64,000 nt of DNA from Fagopyrum homotropicum (Eukaryota > Streptophyta > Magnoliopsida > Caryophyllales > Polygonaceae): assembly GCA_033239125.1 (NCBI GenBank), contig BSWB01000001.1:61857416-61921415 (forward strand), given 5' to 3'. Shown here piece by piece: positions 1 to 9,849 of this stretch. The notes beneath the pieces were generated by a model that was not told where the DNA came from, ran no database searches, and worked only from the letters and a program-made list of their open reading frames with translations. Position 1 is the stretch's first letter. Each line of letters opens with the position of its first letter. The position numbers and the translations under genes are program-made.

Positions 1-333
1 AATCCCGAATAACAACGATATACCATTTAGTGAAAAAACATAACATGTTTATAAAACATCTATTTCAAATGAATTTCGTGTACCTTAAAGTAATCCTTAT
101 ATCTCGGATCTACAACAATATGTGATGGTGTCCTAGGAAAATTTGGATTCCAGGGTTGGATAATATCACTTGTAAGTCAACGGCCTCCGTGTGCACAACC
201 GGTAATGGAATTTAATATACCATGGAATGTTCGATGTATGGTATCGGTCAACTTTTAGAAAGTGCTCATCAACAACACAAAATGAGTTTCCTTGTGCAAG
301 AGTGTACAAGAACAACCCCATTCTTAATATATC
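1..333 (-). pseudogene. PIF/Harbinger (HARBI1-like) nuclease fragment, copy 1
   Basis: This is the N-terminal part of the pseudogene described at 9850-10741, here cut by the window start. On the minus strand a stretch reads DIIQPWNPNFPRTPSHIVVD, which is typical of the region upstream of the first catalytic aspartate in plant HARBI1-like proteins. A frame break follows. The upstream end abuts a truncated LTR at 334. It is non-functional. Confidence 0.7.
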
Positions 334-1985
334 ACAGCCAACCCCACCTCTCTGTTCTCATGGATCTGCATCCGCCGCCTTGAGAGGCCTTAGTTTCCGA
401 CAAGAACTATCAGTGTAGCAAACATCAAATTCAGATCCTAGTTCAGATTCGTTTACCAACTCAAAGGAGGAAGAAGTTGTTTTTTTTTGAAAATTTTAGA
501 GATGTAGCTTAATCTGAGGAGGTCAATTATGGAACCGTTTTCGATCTCTTCTCCTTCTCTTCTGTGCAATCGGGAGTCACCGCCGCCAACCCTAGCTACC
601 ACCTTTTGTCGGCCCCTGTTTCGCCCAGGAACAATCTCCGTCTCGCACCTCCGACATCAACTCTTCATCACTAGGAACCGGACTGGAGGTCTCCGCTGCA
701 GCACCGCCGGGTAGACAAGCCTGTCGACGCCGGGAAGTCAGAGCCGTCTCCGTCTGCTACGCTACTTCGCCTTGCCTCTGAAGAGCCGCCGGCCTGCATC
801 GTCTTCTTCTGCGTCCTTTGGGATAAAAACAAAACCCTTCTTATTAGTGAAATCGGCCCCCCTCATTTTGGATATAATTACAACTTGTACCTTGTATTTT
901 GTATTACAAATTTGACCCACTCTTCTAGAATTTGCAGATTATGCCTCCACTGATTTGTATAACAATAAAATTGGCCCAGAATTTTAATTGATGAGGATCA
1001 CCCATATTTCTAAAATGGTATAATTTGCTCGGAAAAAAGTTAACGGTTTTGGTTATCCTTGGCTTTGAGAACGAGTTTTATCATTGGGTTTATGATGTTG
1101 TTTAGATTTCCCGGAAAATATAATTATGGATTCTAAATTCGGTTTATGATTCAACTTGTAATTTCAGGTTTACGACCAAGTGGCTTGATTTCATATTTTT
1201 GCCCCGGAAGGGTTTAACGATTTTTATCGTCGGCTTTTATAAACAGGTTTTCATTAGATTTATTTATATTATATATTCCGTTCAAGTTTAACGTATGAGC
1301 TAAACTTGCTTAGTTTTGATATTAGGTTTGGAAGCGTCCCGATAAAGGCCTAACGCGTCCAGGTTGACATCCGTTGAACGACTTCCGTCTTTTGGAGTCG
1401 CGTGAGTATCCTTTCCCTCGTTCTAGTTATGTTTAGTAGTATCATGCTAGGTTGTATCTAGCATAACTTAGAGTGAATGCCAAGTAGTGGCTTTGGACCT
1501 TAGGTGAGTGTTTGAGGATAGTGAAATGTTTTAAGGGTTGAGGTGTTGATGTATCTTGTTAGGTTGTTTATGGCTTTAAGTTATATGTTTGATCTTGTGA
1601 GCGTTCTGAGGCTCGAGGTTAGGGTTGTATGATATTGTGGGATTTATGAGCTTAGGAATGACTTATCCTAGCCTGGTTTTGTTACCGTTGAGTTGTTTGG
1701 ACTAGTTATATTTATTCTAGTATGTGTTATGGGTTATGATCTTGCGAGATCATAGGGTGTAGAAGTCTAAGGACTTCTAGCTTGTGTTGAGTAGGATGTG
1801 AGCATGAGGGATTCTAGGATGCGGTCCTAGAATGAGAGTCAAATGATCTTGCGTAGATTATTTGTGTAGAAGTCTAAGACTTATTGAGTTGAGCGAGTTG
1901 TTGATATAGATATGCTGTTGTGAGCAGGTTGCAAGATTCTTCCCAAGGGAAGCAAGAGTGTTGCGTGAGTTAGCGTTTGACACGA

Positions 1986-2460
1986 GGTAAGTCTCCGGAC
2001 ATACTTAGCTCGTATTCCTTTTCCTAGGATTGATGTGTGTTTGGTGGTGTGTGTTTATTTTTTATTGTTTATAACAATTAAACCGGAAATAGGACCACCG
2101 ACCTTTATATTATTTGGCCCAAGTGTATGATAACGGGCGGTGACATCACTGCCTAGCTCTTACGTAGAGATAGGAGGATCTGGGCGACTAGACCATGTGG
2201 TTAGACGGTCGGATGCATCCGTACCGTTCCATGCGGTAAGTGGGGACCGAGGAGAGTTTCGGGAGATTCTCGTGTCACAAAAGAAGTTGAATTAGAACTG
2301 GATATGACTTAATAATAAAAAGATAATAAACCGGACTTGTGTGATTTGGTGTATATTGTGTGTTGTGTTGATTTACTTGTGTTTGTGCCTTTCACCTTAA
2401 TTCTAATGCTTCGAAAATTAGCTAACGGTTTTATACTGATTGTTGTAGATTGCCTTGCAC
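1986..2460 (+). promoter_or_regulatory. candidate leader intron in the LTR (family I, copy 1)
   Basis: A GAGGTAAGT donor-like site has its GT at 1987-1988. A pyrimidine- and T-rich tract with TTGTAG (AG 2447-2448) and TTGCAC (2455-2460) follows. The full LTR copy has TTGCAG at the second site (AG 22401-22402), so the more conserved acceptor looks mutated here. TAAGT at 2088 in the leader is unrelated. The donor lies in an imperfect inverted repeat (TAAGT 1988-1992 with ACTTA 2003-2007). Splicing is inferred from motifs only. Confidence 0.4.
2152..2174 (+). other. conserved RNA hairpin in LTR (family I)
   Basis: CCTA-G-CTCT pairs with AGAG-A-TAGG around a five-base loop. It directly follows the conserved GGGCGGTGACATCACTG motif. 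The same position in other LTR families keeps pairing with different bases (7347-7369, 43928-43950, 47735-47757, 60154-60176). Identical copies lie at 12560-12582 and 22094-22116. Confidence 0.6.
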
Positions 2461-2798
2461 GTTAGGAATGCGGCCGAGAGATCCGGAAGAGTGGGCAGCC
2501 GGGGTTCCGTACATTTTAGGAGGGGTTTTGGGTGGAGTCATGTTGGAGTATTGTATGTTTTGTATTTTTTATGCCGTGTGTATGGCGTTTGGTCTTTGGA
2601 GTTGTATCTCGGCTGAAGTCTTTTGTTGCTTTCCTTCGAGTTTCTTATCATTTGCATTAAATGGAATTTCGGTTTTTCCTTTATCTGTGCCATGTTGGAA
2701 AGGTCCGTTGAAATTGTTGTCAAACTAAGGGTCGGGATCCATTGTGAGGTCCCAACCCGTGGCATCTCGAGTCCTGCGGATTCGGGGTGTTACAAAAG

Positions 2799-2821
2799 TG
2801 GTATAAGAGCCCTAGGTTGAC
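2799..2821 (+). other. primer binding site (tRNA-iMet type)
   Basis: TGGTATAAGAGCCCTAGGTT lies four bases after the LTR end. It differs from the canonical TGGTATCAGAGCCC by one C-to-A change. Confidence 0.85.
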
Positions 2822-5585
2822 AACAATGGCACTCACAATCTTAAAAGGCCGAATAGAGGGAAACGGAACCCTCAAGGATTCCGAGTTTAAAATGAATTTC
2901 GTTTTCAAAATCCTGAGCATAGTCAGTTGGGGTAGAATGTACGGACCACCACTCCTTCCCGGATCTCGATAGCGTAGTTATTGGATTTTTAGTATATATA
3001 TAGATATGTGTATATATGTAGATATGTATCGTGGACCTAGGATGTTTTTGGATTATTATTATATGTTGATTATAGTTATGCATGATGGACTTGTTATGTT
3101 GTTATGGTGGCATGACCTTTATATTGATATGAGTTGTACATGTGGCATGATAGTATTATATTAGTGATTGGAACTCGTTTTATGAGAATTGTTTCCTTGG
3201 ATGTGTTATGCCGATAGCATGTGGACGTATGACTTATATAGTTATATACGTATACTAGGATATATAGTGACATATGGATGCGAGACCTTATAGTCGAGAT
3301 GATAGAAAGCTATCATCGCACCTTGGATGACGCCGTTTGGCTTAGGATAGTTTACATATGAGGATGAGTATGCTCAAGTACCGAGTTTGGCATAACGTGC
3401 TGACGAACACCTTGGTGGTTTCTCGGACTCCTTTAAGAGGACGTCGTAGCGGAGGATTAGAGATGACGTAGACGAAGGACAAACAAGTGGAAGAGAACCT
3501 CGAGTGAGTTTAAGCAAAACTGAGAAGGAAGTCATACGAGTAAGGAAGCGACATGAAGACATGAGAGTGGTTGCAAAGAAGCAATGATTGAATCACAACG
3601 AAACCGACTAGTGATGGTGAACTTATGATTCTTCAAGACGATGCATGAATAACTAAAGACCCGAAGCGGGAAGGAAAGGAGTGCATACTAGCAACGGTAG
3701 AAGTGGTATTTCCTTGAGACGTGAAGTTTTTCCTAGATGCTCCTAAGTATGGGAGTCAGAGTGTGAAGTGTGGTCAAACTAATACGAAGAATCATGAGAT
3801 GCGTAAGGTAAGCTTGCAGAAGAACTAGAAAGTGAAGTGACGGTTTTTGCGAGAACTTAAGCGGGAGACTTCTTCAGAAATACGAGAGTTACGAGGAGGA
3901 CTACATGGTGAAAGGTCATATAGTAGAATTACCTGGTGGAGTCAATCATTTTCCGTCATTTTGACGAGACTGAGCAACGCTAAGGAGGAGGAAGTGTGTG
4001 TAGATGATGATCTTTAGAAGATGAAAGATGAAACAAGGAGTTTGGATTGAAAGACTCAAGTTACCAACCAAGAGAAGAGAGAGTGGTTACTAACGATAGA
4101 GGTGTGGGGAAGATGCAATTACAAGATATTATGAAGAACGGTTAAGCCTATGAAGTTGGGTCATATGACACGAAAGACTTGGAGAGGCATAGTTATCTTA
4201 CAGAAGCGGAAGGAAGAGGGGAGCTTAATAGGAGCTATCGGAGTTGGAAGTAGAGTAAAATGAGCTAGTGAAGTTTAAGACAAAGTACCCCGAGAGGGTA
4301 TCCTTCAGGAGTGTGGTAACATGGAAGTGTGGTAGGAGGGTAAGTCATTGATCTTGGAAAGGGTCATCAATGAGTTAATTGGTGACCACCGAGGGTGCAC
4401 AGGTGCGGGTTGTATATTGGTGACTGTAGGAGGGAAGAGAAATCTAGGATGTGAGATCATGAAGAAGGGTAACAAGAACTTGGAACATTCGTGATGTCTG
4501 AATATCAGTAATAAGGAGGTGTATTAACGGAAACATAAGCATCTTAATCAAGTAGCATTTTATCGATTCTAGCAAGTGATGGTAACGTACCTCGTGGGGA
4601 AGGATTGTAACGATATGGTGCGACCTTCTTAGCTCATGTGATTGCCATATGGAGGAAACGGATCAGGATAAAGGGAACTAGAAGGACGAAGAGGAAGGTA
4701 AGTCTTCTAGAGTGTTGAGCGTAAAGGGAGAATATATAAGGGAGGTATGATATGTTTGTTCTAAGGTTTTGGATGCCATGTTTTCACGAGCCAAGATAAG
4801 TCAAGGTTTTTATGACTCGTGTGGCAAAGCCATAGTGGCTATGACGTGAAACGAGGAATTTGGATTGGGGCAACGCGGCAAGCTTAAGATTATGATGTTA
4901 GTGCTCAGTGGAGTCATGAGTGGATCCTCCAGAGTTTTAGGGAATTCTGCCTAAAGGCATACTATCACAGTTGTGAAGTTGCTCATAGAATATCAAGAAG
5001 TGTATAAGGTGACCAACACGAGTAAGAGAAAACTAAGGTTTCGATGTTTGAAGTCGATATGAGACGTACAAGAAGTACATGAAAGATTGAGGTTAGAGCC
5101 TCTATGGTCAGTTTGACGTTGCATAGGGAAATGAAGTGTAAGGTTCTATACCTACTTGAAGAAAGGATGTCTAGGGTGAAAGCTTATGTAGAATACGAGG
5201 AGTTCATCCCACATGTTGGGATATCAGAGGAAGCGAAGAAGATGATGTCAATTGTTTTGAAGCACGGTTAAGCCCTGTAGTTTGGACCCTTATGGTTGCA
5301 CATAAGTGAGGAAGCTTAGAAGATTTTTTACAATTATGTCATCAAAGAAGAAAAATGGGATTAAGTTGAGGGAATACTTAAATAAGGACACCAGTAAAGA
5401 TACGTGAGTGGAAGAAGCATTTGAACGACCCGCCGCAAGGACTTGTTGGTAAAGGTTCATTAGAACCAATGCACTGCCATATAAAACACCAGACGTGATC
5501 TCGAACTCTTGATTTGAAGTTCATATGAGAATATATTTTAAACTCTTGATTTAAAGTTGTCATGGAGAACACTAGTTGCAAAAAG

Positions 5586-5902
5586 AGAGACGGTTATCTC
5601 CGTTTGTACATCGATTACAATGAGTCGAACAAGATAACGGTGAAGGACAAGAATCCCTTACAACGAATGGATGATCTACTCGATCATTTGTAAGGGTCGG
5701 TAGTTCTTCTAAGATTAATTAAGATTTGATTGTCACCGTTGGAGAATTAGAGACTCGGATATTGCAATTACGGCATTCCGAACCAACCAGGGTCACTACG
5801 AGTTCTAGTTACTCCATATGGGCTTACTGATGCCGGAGGAGATATTTTGGGTCTACTCTTGAAAAAGAGAGAAGATGTTTGACAAGTTGTCACGGGATGG
5901 CA
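5586..5902 (+). pseudogene. gypsy reverse-transcriptase fragment (N-terminal part), copy 1
   Basis: The plus strand reads a YIDYNESNKITVKDK-type segment, then a PLQRMDDLLDHL-type segment, then a stop. These match the conserved gypsy RT block that normally reads CVDYRELNKVT...PLPRIDDLFDQL. A weaker GYCNYGIP and VTPYGLTDA match follows, equivalent to the H-Q-I-R and MPFGLTNAP motifs. The fragment is broken by stops and a probable deletion. It continues across the solo LTR at 8004. Confidence 0.75.
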
Positions 5903-6579
5903 TGTAACATCCTGAATTTTTATTCTGGATGGTTAGCGAGTTACCGACATTCCCGCAGGCGCGGCTCAGTCCTTTCGCAGGCACGAGGTGTTGAGTGACG
6001 GGTTTTATCCCAGAAACTTCATTCGACCCTTTGGTTTCCGCTTTTCCCTTTCCAACCCCTCGGTCTCGTGAGTGAGGAGACATATGGGACAGCTGACCCT
6101 TGGGTCTCCCCACCCCTTTTTGCAGCTCACTTTTCACTCCCTCTCTCTTCACTCTCCTCTTTCACGTTAGTTCTCTCCTTCACCCTCCATCTTGTGCTCT
6201 TTCCTCTTCTTTCTCCTTAAAAGCTCTTGGCTAGTGATTTACAACATTGGAGAGCTTTGGTTCAGTTTTGGTCAGCTTCCTTCCTCCCCTATTCTCCTTT
6301 CTTGTTGATTTTCTTTTCCCTTCTTCTCTTCTCCTCCATGGCTATGGAGGAAGCTTGTGAAGAGAGACCTTATTGAATCCTTTGCATGTGCTTGTTCTTA
6401 GCTCGATTAGGTCATGGAGAGGTGTCTAAGATCAATGGTTAGTGTTTGGAGAAGGCCCAACCAGAGAAGGAAGCCATAGAAGCTCAAGTGCACAATCGAA
6501 GATCGACGAAATCGCTATTTCTGGAGTTCTACCGCGGGGGCGGCATCTGGCGCCGCGGGGCGTAACCTATCCAGCCCCA

Positions 6580-6652
6580 GGGGCGGTGATTAGCGCCGCG
6601 GGGCGGTGATTAGCGCCGTGGGGTGGTGATCAGCGCTGCGGGGGCGGCATCA
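6580..6652 (+). repeat. GC-rich 20-bp minisatellite inside the solo LTR
   Basis: About 3.5 tandem units of GGGCGGTGATTAGCGCCGCG are present with G/A and C/T variation. They sit in a wider GC-rich, CpG-dense patch (6530-6720) within otherwise AT-rich sequence. A related patch lies in element A's LTR at 38550-38700. The copy 2 equivalent is 16988-17060. Confidence 0.8.
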
Positions 6653-7191
6653 GGATTTCCAGGCACCGCGGGGGCCGTGACCTTCAGCACGCGGTCGCGC
6701 CTTTTATTTCTACGGCTGCGTTCCTTCAACAGTAGGCTCTTCTTCTCCCTTCTTCTTTGTTCTTTCCTTAGTTGTGAGGTTGTTCCATGTTAGTAGAATG
6801 CCTAGGGTGGACCTAGGATAGTTGTGAATGCCATCTAGTGGTTGTGGACCTTAGGAGACCTTAGAGTCTCGGTTGTTGCTTAAGATGACTCGAGTGTGAT
6901 GATCATGTTATACCTCATAGATTAGTTGTGTTCTAGCTTGGTAATGAGTTATCCTTGTAGGAGAGTGGGCTGTTGTAGTGCCTTTATATATGCTTGATGA
7001 GTTATGGTCCCTTGGAGCCTAGGAACGTTCCCTAGCTTATGAGTTGTAGGACCTTGTGTTCATTTGCTAGATTGCGAAGTCTAAGGACTTATAGCCTTTG
7101 AGAGTGTTGTTGACGTGTTCCTCGTTTTGATCAGGCCTTAGTTGTATTCCTACGGGAAGTTGAGATCGGTTTTGGTTAGCTTTGAGAGAAG

Positions 7192-7685
7192 GTAAGTCTA
7201 CAGACTTAGCCGCTTTTACGCATTATTTGGATACTTTGTGGTGGTGTGTGTTTATCGCTTTTGAGCATGAAACCGGATTAGGATTACTTGACTAGACATA
7301 TTGTTTGGCCCATTGTTATTATTATTATCGGGCGGTGACATCACTGCCCAGCTCCCGAGGGAGACTGGGAGGATCTTTACGACCAGGCCATACATGGTAT
7401 ACGAGCGGCTTCTTCATCACTCCCTCAAGGTATATGGGTTGAGCGTCGCATCATTCCTATTGGTTACACGGGGACAAAGGCGAGAGTTATAAGACTCTCG
7501 TGTCACACTTTAAGCAAATGGAATTAGAAATGGAATAACCTAAAAAGAGAATAAGAACCGGATGCGTATGTATATGAGTATGATGTGTGTTATGTGTGCT
7601 TCTGTGTGTGTGTGCCCTTGCTATCTTTATAATGCCTAGAATATGAGCTAACGGTTTTATACCGATTGCTGTAGTTGATGTGCAG
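7192..7685 (+). promoter_or_regulatory. candidate leader intron in solo LTR (family II)
   Basis: AGGTAAGT has its donor GT at 7192-7193. GTGCAG has its candidate acceptor AG at 7684-7685, giving a span of 494 nt. The donor is within TAAGTCTACAGACTTA (7193-7208), a perfect palindrome, so the splice site would be base-paired in RNA. The hairpin at 7347-7369 lies inside. Copy 2 is at 17600-18093. Confidence 0.45.
7347..7369 (+). other. conserved RNA hairpin in solo LTR (family II)
   Basis: CCCAG-CTCC pairs with GGAG-A-CTGGG around a CGAG loop, giving nine pairs with one bulged A. Relative to the family I hairpin, at least two pairs are replaced by other Watson-Crick pairs (T-A to C-G). Copy 2 is at 17755-17777. 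Confidence 0.65.
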
Positions 7686-8003
7686 GTTAGGCATGGCCGA
7701 ATGATCCGGAGGAGTGGGCAGCCGGGGTTCCATACATCATAGGTCGAGTTTGGGGGTTTGAGTCCATGTATTATTATTGTATATTATGTATTGTTGGCGT
7801 TATTGTATAGACGACTGATGTCTTTCCTTTCTTGTTGTATTTGAGAATCATATCATTACATTAAACTTGTTTTCGGTTTGGCCTTTATTTGTGCCTTGTT
7901 GGAAAGGTCCGGTGAAATTGTTGTCAGGCTAATGGTCGGGACCCATTGTGAGGTCTCGCCCGTAGCATTCCGATATCCTGCGGATTCGGGGTGTTACATG
8001 GCA

Positions 8004-8390
8004 AACCCCAAAAGATGTGAAAGAAGTTACAAGTTTTCTTAGATGTGCCGAGCTTTACCAGATCTGTGAAGGGAGGAGTTGTATAACGCCAATTATGGTA
8101 ACCTACTACGGATAAAGATAAAGTATTGAATGGGACGAAGATTTGATAATAGAATTTTGAGAGTTAAAGAGGAGATTTATTGGTACAACTGTTTGATTTG
8201 CTTTGAGGAATGATGGGTTTGAAGTGTACAAGTGATTTTCCAAGATAAGGTTTTGATTGGGTATTGAGGAGTGATGTAAAAGTAATAGCATACTAGTATC
8301 ATTAGTATAAGCGATGAGAAGTAAGGTACTTCCTTCATTACTTGGAACTTGAAACAAGAATTGAGGAAACATAACATCAAAGTTTGGTTT
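8004..8390 (+). pseudogene. gypsy RT/RNase H-proximal fragment, copy 1
   Basis: The plus strand begins with a TPKDVKEVTSFL-type segment, the block after the RT palm that normally reads P-K-x-V-K-x-V-R-S-F-L-G. A weak match to the E-G-F-S-x-I-x-x-P-L segment follows, and then a WDE segment with stops. It is decayed and continues the fragment that ends at 5902. Confidence 0.65.
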
Positions 8391-8552
8391 AGCGGGGCCA
8401 ATTAAGAAGTTTGACCTTCTGTGTTAGAGGAAATAAAGGAGAAACATAATGGAAACATTGCATTGAGAAAGACCCGAGAATAAAGTTGAGTTTCCGATAT
8501 CGGACCTTTTTGAGATCTTAGCGCAAGTTGGAAAGTGGTTTACAAGTTGGCG

Positions 8553-8760
8553 TGGCCACCGAGAGTAGAGAGTGTTCACCCGGTGTTTCATATGTATCAA
8601 ATCGAGAGAGTACATACATGAATCGAGATATGTTGTCAATCATGATGATCTAGTGGTAGACGAGGGACCGATGAGGCTAACTGGAAGACAGAGGATAGTA
8701 CATTTGGATGAGTTTTACGTTGAGCTAGTAACATCAATAGGAACGACGGGTTACACTTAG
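8553..8760 (+). pseudogene. gypsy integrase C-terminal fragment, copy 1
   Basis: A RVHPVFHMYQI-type segment, equivalent to VHNVFHVSQLRKY, is followed after a +1 frame change by VVNHDDLVVDE and a GRQRIVHLDE-type tail. This is the conserved tail of plant gypsy integrases just before the 3' untranslated part. It supports plus orientation of the element. The equivalent in copy 2 is 18961-19168. Confidence 0.65.
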
Positions 8761-8931
8761 TTTTTTCCCTAGTTGAGTTACGTGCTTGTGTGATGTTATG
8801 TGTAGCTGTGTTGTGTGTGGGGATGTGTTATATGACCTGATATATCTTGTGGTGGTAGTTGAGTAGATTGTGTGTATAGATTGGAAGGTTTCAACCTTCT
8901 TAGTTTGAGAGTTCATACCTCAGCCTTAGGG

Positions 8932-9840
8932 TTTCACTTTCAAGGCAGATTGACATCCCGTTCTTCTTGTTCTTAAGATTGTGAGAGATTTTTTACTCTA
9001 TTCTGTATTCATTGAACACAAGCACGGTTTTTGAGTTTGATTGAGATTGGTTTGCATTCATTATTGAGTTTTCAAGGTTATATCTTTTCTTTCTTTTAAT
9101 CTTGAATATTGATTTGATAACAATGATTGTTGGCTAAAACCCTTAAGCGATTCTAAGGTGAAGGGTTGATAGTTGTGGCATAGATGATGATAGATTGAAC
9201 CAAAACAGATTGGACCCTGAGAGTTGCGAGAAACCTCGTCGTCGAGCCTTTCCACGACCTATTCTTGAGTTCCATGGCCGTGGTTCCTCAAGAATTGACC
9301 GTGGTTTTCCCTATTTGACATGTTTTGCTTTGATCCAAAGTTACAGATTGACCCTAGCCTAGCCTTGGCTTACCTTTTCTAGGTAGTAGTGAGACTCAAC
9401 ATCCTCTACTTTGGTTTCGAGTGTCACAATCTTAACCTTTTTGGCTTATCTTTGATTCCCTTGGGTTTGGGCATGGGTATTTGAGAGTTTAATCTTGTCC
9501 TTTGATCCTCTTTATAACAAGACTCAACATCCTTTATTGAGAGAGCCTTTGTGTGATACTTATGGGTTTGGAACTTCACCGTACAACACCGTACCTTAGA
9601 TCTATACATTTGCAATGCTAACTTTGTCCTTATACCTTTAGAACATCTTGAATCGATTGTCACAATTGGATACCTGAATCTTTAGAATCGTTTTTTTCCC
9701 ATTAATCTTTACAAAAGCTTCATTATCTTACTAGCCAAATTTGCGAACTGAATTTGATCCCCCAAATCCCTGAGTTCGACTCTATAATTCTTGCTTTACT
9801 ATACCAATCCGTACACTGCGGGTTTGCTTTTTTTTTTTTG
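8932..9840 (-). repeat. Tat-like leader/LTR debris, inverted relative to 34060-35250
   Basis: The reverse complement of 9060-9840 matches 34060-34900 in several blocks. Examples are the GTTGGCTAAAACCCTTA-type block near 9130 against its counterpart near 34870, and the CGCAGTGTACG block near 9810 against 34090. No ORF of interest is present. Short ORFs on both strands look spurious. A run of T (9829-9839) borders the Harbinger fragment. Part of 8932-9060 has no match I could recognise. Confidence 0.55.
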
Positions 9841-9849
9841 ATTTCAGAT

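Larger units (their letters stand above)
334..2794 (+). mobile_element. 5'-truncated LTR of a Ty3/gypsy element (family I), copy 1
   Basis: The sequence aligns with the complete LTR at 19398-22737 from about position 20279 of that LTR onward, so roughly the first 880 bp are missing. It ends in GGGGTGTTACA and is followed four bases later by a tRNA-iMet-type primer site, which identifies it as a 5' LTR. It carries the conserved donor-like GTAAGT site (1987), a hairpin (2152-2174) and the GGTCGGGAYCC motif close to its end. The joint with Harbinger sequence at 333/334 marks a deletion or rearrangement. Short ORFs within it are not genes. Confidence 0.85.
5898..8003 (+). mobile_element. solo LTR (family II) with 5-bp target-site duplication, copy 1
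   Basis: The LTR spans 5903-7998 (2096 bp), from TGTAACATCC to GTGTTACA. It is flanked by TGGCA at 5898-5902 and again at 7999-8003, so it is a solo LTR left by LTR-LTR recombination. It interrupts the host element's reverse transcriptase: removing it and one TGGCA rejoins a W-x-TPKDVKEV-type RT segment. Its opening resembles element A's LTR at 37976, including a CC-GAA-TTTTTA-TTC-GG inverted repeat near the start. It contains a GC-rich minisatellite, a donor-like hairpin (7192) and the conserved hairpin at 7347. Confidence 0.95.
2795..8931 (+). mobile_element. decayed Ty3/gypsy interior, copy 1 (interrupted by a solo LTR)
   Basis: This is the internal region of the family I element, beginning with a primer site at 2799 and running to the duplication joint. 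No ORF over about 100 residues survives. Recognisable pieces are reverse-transcriptase fragments (5586-5902 and 8004-8390) and an integrase C-terminal fragment (8553-8760). The stretch 3340-5000 is dense in frameshifts and stops. Its first part is homologous to 50144-50900, where a degenerate gag CCHC-like motif can be read. The 3' LTR is absent from this copy because the duplication joint removed it. Confidence 0.8.

Noticed and set aside
2841..3083. Shadow ORFs within the decayed interiors (for example the minus 80-residue ORF)
   Set aside because: They lie antisense to the element, have Tyr/Ile-rich microsatellite-derived sequence, and are duplicated only because the block is duplicated.
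4000..5500. A novel gene cluster in the poorly matched gypsy interior
   Set aside because: No open frame of length exists on the plus strand, homology to gag/pol flanks both sides, and stops are dense. Decay explains it.
6580..6652. CRISPR-like repeat array
   Set aside because: The units are directly adjacent with no spacers, and this is a eukaryotic LTR.
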